A stretch of 64,000 bases of DNA from Channa striata. Taxonomy: Eukaryota > Chordata > Actinopteri > Anabantiformes > Channidae. Positions 48,528 to 64,000 of the stretch are shown here, in pieces. The stretch covers positions 1,392,377 through 1,456,376 of the forward strand of contig CM065189.1 in assembly GCA_033026295.1 (NCBI GenBank). Reading direction: 5' to 3'. The stretch's first letter is position 1. Every line of letters starts with the position of its first letter. Both the position numbers and the translations under genes were made by a program. The notes beneath the pieces are model-generated. The model saw only the letters and a list, made by a program, of their open reading frames with translations, did no database searches and was not told where the DNA came from.

Positions 48528-48730
48528 CTTTCCTCCCGTTTGACCTCAATGACGTGTCAGTAAGACACCGGCCACTTCCGCCTTCAGCGGCGCGGAGACG
48601 AGCCGCTGGGCGGCGCTGTCGCCTAATGAGAGCGAAGACTGTCCACTGGGAAGCGCCGCTGTGTTTGTTTTTTCTTTCCCTCTCTCCCATTGGTCGCATG
48701 ATAATATATAGTGTCACATGTCAGGCACAT
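48528..48730 (-). promoter_or_regulatory. CpG-rich 5' region / promoter of sacm1l
   Basis: The GC- and CpG-rich stretch just upstream of the sacm1l ATG continues from exon 1 and intron 1 (which is also CpG-rich, 48170-48480). It drops to AT-rich sequence at about 48730. No TATA box is evident. This matches a CpG-island promoter of a broadly expressed gene. The exact transcription start is not resolvable. Confidence 0.55.
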
Positions 48731-48739
48731 TGGGCGGGC

Positions 48740-50690
48740 GAACAGTCAATTTAACTTAAACGCGGTTAAACAACTAAAAATGAAGGCAACATAAATTAAT
48801 ACAAATAATAAAATACAAGAGACATTAAATTAATTTCATTAAAAAAAACAGACATTTTAAAGTGTTAACAGGGCTTCATAGCTTCTAAGACGAGCCTTTG
48901 TCTGTCTTTTGAATGGCAGTAAAGAGCTGGGTTTGTGGTTTCCAGGAGCTCTTCTCGATCATCAGCTCATCACAGAAGCTCTGACTAAGTGACACATTTT
49001 TTTATTACAGTCACTGCAGAACAATACACACAGGGAGGCTGAGACAGAACAACTGATAAACTGGACAATTAAACCTTTGTTATTATGGTGTTAATAGTTA
49101 TTGCCCTTTGGGTGAATATATGTGGTGTTTTTGGCTGCTGATGAAAACTGAAATTCGTTTTTTTACACATCTCAAAATCAAGAAGACCTCTCAATCAAAA
49201 ATGAGGCTTTTGTGAACCCCAGTGTGAATCAGGGACCCTTATGTTGTGAAGCAATGTCACTGACTGTGTGTAAAGATCTTTTATTTGCAAACTATAGTTA
49301 AAAACTATACTTAAAATTTAATTAGCATGTATGTCTTTAATCTCTGCTGGCCCTCTCGATGCTGCTGTTCTCATAGACAAATGCTGTAACATTTATGGAA
49401 ATAGTAAAAAAAAACATAAGACTGATAAAATAAGAGCAGAGCTATAAGTTTGCTTATCTGATATCAGGGCAAAAGGCAGCAAAAAAACGAAACCAAAAAG
49501 GCTTCAGGTACTAGCAAGCATACCAGTATGGAATCTGGCACAGATGATGATAATGATAAAAATTTTTTACTGTTAATTATCGTCCTATAGACTACTTGAT
49601 TATTTTTTTTACTTCTGATGATGAAAGAAAATTTTGTACTTACTAATTGCGCTTTAAAAATTACGTTGAATAAAAAAGGTTTTTCCCCCTCTTATTGCCA
49701 TTTCAAAATAAGGTGTTTGAAACCTCTACACTAAACTGTATCAATACCTGGTGATAGCCTAAAACAAAATTATAGTTAAGTCTTATATTCAAAAAAGGAC
49801 ATAAATGCAGAGTATCTTCCGCCTATGTAAGAAGTATATTAATACTGTGACTTGCTCAAGGACAAGATTATTTTAATTACCTTACATGCTATTGGCCAAG
49901 ATTACCAACTTGGTAAAGTCGGAGACTACTTGATAAGCCCCTGTGGTAAATAGTTTTCATAATTTCTTAATTCTGGGGTCCTGTCTAACCCTAACCCTAA
50001 GTGTGATGATATCTAATTTTGAACTAAATCTAGTATACCCATACTAACTTAGCACTGTGGCTGCTCTATGTGGTCCTGGCTGTTGGAAAAAGTATTTTAA
50101 CAAAGTCTAATATTTTATGAGTTTATTAAGTATTTTTAAAGTCAAAAACTGCTATGTTATTAAATTTTCTCCACTATTGTTTTTGTGGCACAGTACATGG
50201 CAGATACCTACTGTATACTGGGGAATTGCTTTAAAGACGTACAGGGATGGAGTTATAGTACTACAAAGCGGGTCAGAGAGGACAGGACATCAGACAGAAT
50301 GGAAGGACTGGCTTTTTCATCATAGCTTTTGACCATCTTTCCTGTCACATGAGAACCGATGTCTGTCTGTGGGCGGAGATGGTAACTCCTGTTTCTCTTG
50401 TATGATGCTCTCTCAGGAGTCACATTTGAATGTGTGTGACCTCTGGGCTCTTCTCAGTCGATGTTGTGAGTGGTTGTAGTCTGATCCTGTGTGTTAGGAG
50501 TGTAATAACTGCAATTTTCCACATTGTGACTGACTACAGAAGGACAGTATGTGCTCGCTCCATTTACAGTACAGACACTAGATTATTTCTGATTATTTCT
50601 GATGTATTGAATTATTATTATTGTTATTATTATATTACCGCATGTCCAAAAAAAGACTTTGTTGTAATTGGATTTTGTTGCCGCTAGGAC
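48740..50690. other. Intergenic gap between divergent sacm1l and fbl
   Basis: AT-rich, low-complexity sequence with no gene, RNA gene or clear repeat family. It contains a TTCATT/AAAAA-rich stretch and two CCCTAA units near 49985. The sacm1l and fbl start codons are 2.3 kb apart, too far for a compact shared promoter. Confidence 0.5.
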
Positions 50691-50852
50691 TCCGTGCCTG
50701 TAGGTGGCAGTAGTGCGCTCTCTGCCGTAAACCCGCAAACAGCCGTAGAAGTCTTGTAGCTCCTACACGTGTGCTCACACGGAGACTCACGGCGGACGAG
50801 CAAGGCGAGGATCTCGCGGGTACCGTTCAGTTAACGCTTCACATCGGACACC
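50691..50852 (+). promoter_or_regulatory. fbl promoter and 5' UTR with an E-box
   Basis: A GC-rich block precedes the fbl ATG. It includes a canonical E-box CACGTG at 50766-50771, about 80 bp upstream of the start codon, and pyrimidine-rich short stretches, with no TATA box. FBL in mammals is a ribosome-biogenesis gene responsive to MYC, and an E-box here fits that, but function is inferred. Confidence 0.5.
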
Positions 50853-58844
<7,992 letters not shown>

Positions 58845-59154
58845 GATGTGAAAAAAAACTCCCGGAGATGGATTCCCGTTTTCTACAAACCATCTTTGAA
58901 TTCTACGATCTGTGTTGTTTGTTGCCCCCGTCTCCTCCTGCCTGTTTGAGCACTGTGAAAGTAGAACAGGTGCACAGTTTGGCAGACCTCCTGTAATACC
59001 TGTATGTGGCTGAAGTGTACAGACAAATAGAGATGATGCCTTTTTCACTTGACTTATTTGATACGAGTATAACTTTTGTGTCAGTATGAAGCAGAATCGT
59101 TGTAAATATTTTACAACATGTGCTTTTCTTTTTTCAAACTGGCAACTTTGTTTT

Positions 59155-59160
59155 AATAAA
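59155..59160 (+). terminator. Poly(A) signal of fbl
   Basis: AATAAA lies 311 nt after the fbl stop, followed by T/GT-rich sequence (tgtttgattcttgtttggaatttgtgg). Confidence 0.75.
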
Positions 59161-59299
59161 ATGTTTGATTCTTGTTTGGAATTTGTGGCGTTTGTCTGTT
59201 TAATGAGGAAGTTCTACCATTATTCTCACACACCAAGTGTGTTTGAAAGGGAAACAGGCGAATGCAGTGACTGATGCAGACCCGGTTAGTGCTGGTCCA

Positions 59300-61200
59300 T
59301 CAGTGCAGGGACCCTGACGGCCTGCGGTATGTTCGTCCTGCACATGAGGGAAACTAACGGGCTGAGCAGGTGAAGCACAGCCTTCACCCGGACGGGCCCC
59401 GTGAGGAGCCCCGCAGAAACGAGCGTCCGTGCGATCTGCGCCTCCTCCATGAGATGAAATGTCACGCACGGTCGTTTGAAGACTTCACTCGTGGAAGTTG
59501 CTCGTCCGTCCGCGCTGGATTTGTTTTGGCAGCCATTTTGTGGGAAATTTCTCTGGAGCGCGCTGGGCCGTACTTGCCTGGTGTCGGGAGTGCGCTCTCA
59601 ATGCAGCCCCTCTCCTTTGACCGATATTACCATCACGGAGGGGCTGGCCAACACGCTTAGATGTAGCTGTGCCTGCTTAAATACATTTGGGCTTTTTTTT
59701 CCATAGTGTCCGCTTGTATTGTCCGTCGGCTGGCCGCTGCCCGCCAAACAGCCCGCAGTGGTCGGACTGTCTTCAAATTCCAATGGCAGTGTTTTATTAG
59801 ACTGCTAGCATGCTAGCTAATAGCTAGCTAGCTAGTGTTAGCTTCTTGCCTTTAAATTAATTTAAAAAATTGACAGGCTAGTAAATCCAAGTAGCCAACG
59901 TAGCAGCAGCGGGGTGTTTTTTTTTTTGTATGTCTGATGATAAATGTCCAACAAGTAAATTGAGTTGGCCAGACAGAAGAGTTCGAGGTGTTCGCGGTTG
60001 AGGCGGCGGGCTGCCCACCTCCCCTTAGGCACGGCTAGCTGTGCTGCGCCGGTGATCAGTCCCCATCGACGACCCGCTCGCGGAGCTCCAGAGAACCGCG
60101 CAAATTTACTGGAAAGTAACCTCACCGGGATTTTAACGGCCAAGAATTCCGCATCCCGGTCTTGGATTTCTGCTGTGAAGGAAGGAAGACAGACCCGGGG
60201 GAGGGGGCTCGGTTCGTGTGGACAGAGGGAGATTGGGGTTCCGAACATGGCTGCTACGCGGAACTTGGTTCGACACACCGCCTGAGGTAAGAATCAGCCG
60301 GTCGGCATTGTCTTCTTCATTCATGTACGAATTTGGCGCTAACCGCTTCATGTCTCTCATATGCATCTCCATATTTGCGATGGAGGATTGACACTCGATC
60401 TGTGGCGATCGCTGCTCGGTGGCAGAACGTTACCCCATCTTTCCATGATTTGCCCCTGTCACCCGGCCTCGTGTCCCCATTCCTCCGCCACAGCTGGTCA
60501 GATGGCTAACGGGGCAGGATGCGGGTTGACGTGGGCATCAGACAATGGACCTGCCTGGCGTATTTATAGTGGCTGAGGTGTGCATTGTGCTGATGGACTA
60601 CATAGCGTCGCCCGGTTTAGTAGCATGCAGTGTCCTCCAAGGCGCTCGGTAACCACCCCTGCCCTTCCACTTGAGCCTTACCGGAGTTAACGTTAACCAG
60701 CTGGCGGATTGACCACGCGTCGGCTTGGTCATAAATAGGCTAATGATTGATGCGATCAGTGTGTGTATCTAGGCAAGTTTCAGTAGCGGCGGAATCGCGA
60801 CCTGCCTCAAGTTAACGCACGACACTGGGAGAGGATGCCGGCGGAGCAAAACGGGATTTCAATCGATGTGTGGCTGCACAAACGAGACGTGACGCTGGTG
60901 TCTAACGTTAGTCACGGTGGCCGGAGACTGGTGCGGCATGTGGACGGCGAGGTGCTGTGGGTGTCACAGCAGCCGGCCGGCAACCCCCGACTGTCCTCTG
61001 CACATCTGCAGCATTTCATCTGCTATGGCAGCTAACGCTAAGCGCTAGCCTAGCTAGCGTTACCGCATCAGCCCCAGCCCCTACCCTGCCCAGGAGTACA
61101 GGGACACAGGCGCTCAGTTGCCGGGAGATGGCTGCTCCCATACAAGAGCAGGTCTGCGAAGAGAGCAGTGCTGACGCACAGCTGGACGAATCATGACTTG
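59300..61200 (+). promoter_or_regulatory. CpG island with probable first exon of a downstream plus-strand gene
   Basis: This stretch is strikingly CpG-rich against AT-rich flanks. A strong donor occurs at 60287 (cctgag|gtaaga), so an exon probably ends at 60286. The frame across it (59965-60285, 106 codons, Arg/Ser-rich, stopping just before the donor) has no recognised motif, so the exon is most likely 5' UTR. No coding exon of that gene is visible before 64000. Human FBL is followed in tandem by DYRK1B, whose 5' exons are noncoding, so dyrk1b is a reasonable candidate but unproven. Confidence 0.5.
59805..59845. repeat. GCTAGC/CTAG-rich palindromic cluster
   Basis: The stretch ctgctagcatgctagctaatagctagctagctagtgttagc holds several overlapping self-complementary GCTAGC units just upstream of the putative first exon. 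Confidence 0.7.
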
Positions 61201-62955
61201 ACATCTCTCGGTCTATATGGGGCTTTGTGGTCCCCTGGCTGTCGTTGCTCAACAGTAGATGCTGTGCTCTGAAATCGTTGCCCATTTCAAATGAGGTTTG
61301 TCAGGGATGCTGTCCCCACCCGCCCTCCACCCACCTGAAGTTGGGCTTGCTGTTTTTCTTGTGAACACATATAAGTCTCAAAATAGACCATTGTCTCCAT
61401 GTCTGCTTTATACCAGGCTTTTCATTATTTCTTCTTTCTTTTTACCCAACGTAATTATTCCATTAAGTTGTCCACCTAATCAGGATCAGTCGTACATAGG
61501 CCACGACAGCAAATTTGGACTGGAGAAGGGACACGTTGTGGCTTCTGGCACAAGCCTTCTTCACACTGATGACAATTTGCTTGCTCGATAGATAATGTGG
61601 ACATGTTGTTTGCTGTGTTCATTCTGCATGTTGCCAGAAAGAAATGCATGGAAATGTGTTTTAATTGGAATGATTTGCTGGATGTTGCTGAACCTGCTGC
61701 TTAGTTTTAGTCGGCCACTACGGGAAAAAGCACCGGAGTCCAGCTGCAGGATTAGCCCCTTTTCACAGTACTGGCTATGTGCTACAGCCACTTAACCATT
61801 GCCACCATCCTAACCATGTACAGATGCTTGGATTTGTGTGATTGCATCCACCCTCAGCTTTCAACTGTGATGCTGAAGTTGTAACATGCAACAAATGACT
61901 CACTTTAACATAAAACACATTATGTATAGCCTACAAAGAGACAGAACAAATTAAACGGAGAAATGCTGAAATGTCCACTGACAGGGTCAACATGGTATAA
62001 AACTAGTAATACAGTCCAGTCAGTCAATCATCTAAGAAATAAGATGACCATATCAGCACTAAGTCCAATACCTACCCAGGGCTACGCCAACATCCTGGGT
62101 ATTCAATTGCTTGTTCTTGTCCCCAGTAGAGAGATTTCCAAACTAGGTTATTAAGGAAAAGGTTAAAAGAGACACATTTTGGATGTGTAGAATGGTATGA
62201 GTTTGCCACATACCCAAAACCATTTGAACTACTTTAGGCACTTCAGTCATTGCCAGTTTTGGTATTCCTTTTGAAAGTGAACTTATTCTCAGTGAGGGTG
62301 CCCAGATATCACTGGAACTGTTCAATGAGCTGTCACTTAATGAGACTTTTATTAGGAGTATGTGGCTTTCTTCTAAAACCACGGTTACATTCAGTTTTAA
62401 AAAAAGAGTTCTCACACCACTGAACAAAATCATCTAGCGCAGGACTATTATTACAGACACTCCTCTGTAACTGGCTCACAATCATTTTCAAACTCCATAT
62501 AGTGTCCAGAATGGGAGCTTCTGCAATCATCAGTATACAGGATGTATTACAAGGTGAAAGGACAGCCATGTGGTGACCTAGATGCAGAATGCTGTAGATC
62601 AGACAAGATTGGCCTTCACCCAAAAATTCTCAACATTCATCCAAGAATGCCTGTATTTATACTCAAATTTTGCAACTTATGAACCAAAAAGGAAGGCTCG
62701 TGTGTGTCCAGGTGTTTAAAAATAAGATTACCCAGTTGCAGGTTGGTAACGAGAGCAGCATCCTACAGGTTTTTTAAAATTATATATATATGATTCTTCA
62801 TCAGTTTTGGCCACTGTAGTGGACTGGAAAAGTCTTAAAATATCGGCATTAGTATAATAGCCCTAGATTTTTATCCCTAAGGATATGATTTTTCTTGGTG
62901 TTTGACCCTTAAGCCTATATATTATAACTTGTAATGCGATAATATATTGAGGCTA
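61201..62955. other. Probable first intron of the downstream gene; no feature
   Basis: AT-rich DNA after the CpG island. Short frames on both strands (for example 61298-61591, 62333-62623) have no motifs. An (AT)n stretch lies near 62782-62790. Confidence 0.4.
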
Positions 62956-62960
62956 CTATG

Positions 62961-63370
62961 CACGGATCAGCCACAACATTACTACTGGTGGTCACGGAGG
63001 AGGAGGGTCAGCCTGGTCACTCTTAGCAGTCTGCTGCTACACAGCACTGTATGCAGAGGTGGTAGAAGTATACAAACTCACTACTCAACTAAAAGCGAAC
63101 GTAAAATTAATAAACATGTGATCTACAGTCGACATAGTAAAAAAATAAAAGCGCTCAACTAAAAAAACAATAATGGCTTACACAACATTGATTATTAAAA
63201 GTAAGACAAAAGTAATAGGAAAAAGTAGGGTCAGTACTCTTTGTAAAGTGGGAGGTGATATTAAACACTTTATGTGCTGACAGGTGATTAACATATGATA
63301 CATCAGCGTTTCTCATATACTTTAATGTTGAAACCACCAGCTGGTTTTAATGCTGTGGCTGACCGCTGTA
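62961..63370. mobile_element. Terminal-inverted-repeat element, copy 3 (MITE-sized)
   Basis: The left end ggatcagccacaacattacta and the right end, read in reverse complement as cggtcagccacagcattaaaa, are inverted repeats, with further inward similarity (ctggtgg). At about 410 bp and without a coding frame, it is MITE-sized. The ends share the tcagccayarcatta core with the copies at 13609 and 45695. Confidence 0.7.
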
Positions 63371-64000
63371 CATATGCAATAAATGTAGGATATACAATGC
63401 CAGAACTAAATTGTCAACTTTAATATCATTTACGTAGAATGGTGTGAAATTGGATCTCGTACTGTCTCCACACTGGGTGTGGAGCCATCTAGGAGTGGCT
63501 TCTCTCTCTGTGTTCCCTCTCACTCCAAGATAACACTTCATCCCACTGACACCGTGGAAAATGTTGTCGTGCTTTGACCACTGTAGTAGTTTTCATTTCG
63601 TCTTTTGACCACAAACTACCAACTGAACAACAGCACAACCAAGACAAGACGAGAGTATGTGAAACTTGGTGAACTCTGATAGACTAACTCCAGACCTTAC
63701 CAAGAAGTCCGGGAACATGGTCTTCTTGTCATCCTCCGCTTCCTCTCATGGATTTGTTCCTCTTTGTCCATGTCTTTTTGCATTTGTGAAGTCAGGTTGA
63801 GATGAAAGCATAGTTTCTCAAGCCAAAATAATTTCAGGAGCAGTGCATAAATTTTCACTCGCAAAAGCTTTTGTCTAAGACTCACTCTTCCAACCAATCA
63901 GCAAACAAAATATTTCTACATAGTTTAGCAGACAGTAGAAGAGCATTGCAGATAAAGGGGAGGGATGGCTGGATGGAGCAAAGACTATGATTTTTCTAGC
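63371..64000. other. End of window, nothing identified
   Basis: No gene, RNA or repeat recognised. The minus-strand frame 63697-63897 (basic, no motif) has no splice support. Confidence 0.4.

Noticed and set aside
49985..50000. Telomere-like CCCTAA units
   Set aside because: Only two units; too short to mean an interstitial telomeric repeat.
60835..61035. 66-codon ORF MPAEQNGISIDVW... in the CpG island
   Set aside because: It reads plausibly but sits after the likely first-exon donor, has no donor at its own end and no recognised family; kept as noncoding.

Overview
This is nuclear DNA from a teleost fish. The genes have many short GT-AG introns, the encoded proteins are vertebrate orthologs, and the space between exons is filled with fish-type LINEs, tRNA-derived SINEs, a Ty3/gypsy relic, terminal-inverted-repeat elements and (GT)n microsatellites. 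There is no bacterial or viral genome, CRISPR array or operon.

Four complete protein-coding genes could be rebuilt exon by exon, each giving an unbroken reading frame close to the length of its human ortholog. They are ggct (+, 7909-11965, 4 coding exons, 184 aa), an slc6a20-type transporter (+, 22453-34343, 11 exons, 599 aa), sacm1l (-, 48527 down to 41770, 20 exons, 586 aa) and fbl (+, 50853-58844, 9 exons, 314 aa). A CpG-rich block at about 59.3-61.2 kb with a strong plus-strand splice donor looks like the promoter and first exon of a fifth gene whose body lies beyond the window. By comparison with the human order FBL-DYRK1B it may be dyrk1b.

Layout. 1-7 kb: a pile of LINE relics, including a three-layer nest (LTR-like segment inside LINE inside LINE). 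7.3-12.4 kb: ggct, with a CpG-rich 5' region and a poly(A) signal. 12.4-22.4 kb: gene-poor, with a TIR element, a hairpin, an L1-like relic and some unrecognised minus-strand frames. 22.4-34.4 kb: slc6a20, whose 6.4-kb first intron holds LINE and gypsy relics. 34.4-41.7 kb: intergenic, with a fairly fresh L2-like LINE. 41.7-48.5 kb: sacm1l. 48.5-50.85 kb: the gap between divergent sacm1l and fbl. 50.85-59.2 kb: fbl. 59.3-64 kb: the CpG island, then AT-rich DNA with a third TIR element.

The genes do not form one pathway: they cover glutathione turnover (ggct), imino-acid uptake (slc6a20), PI4P turnover at ER/Golgi (sacm1l) and rRNA 2'-O-methylation (fbl). Convergent slc6a20/sacm1l matches human 3p21.31 and tandem fbl/(dyrk1b?) matches human 19q13.2, so the sacm1l-fbl gap is a junction between two ancestral blocks. 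I found no convincing new biological system. The best leads are unusual splice-site contexts (a microsatellite serving as a splice donor, a palindrome and a transposon end beside sacm1l donors), a possible membrane-anchored GGCT form, and an unrecognised minus-strand membrane-segment ORF.
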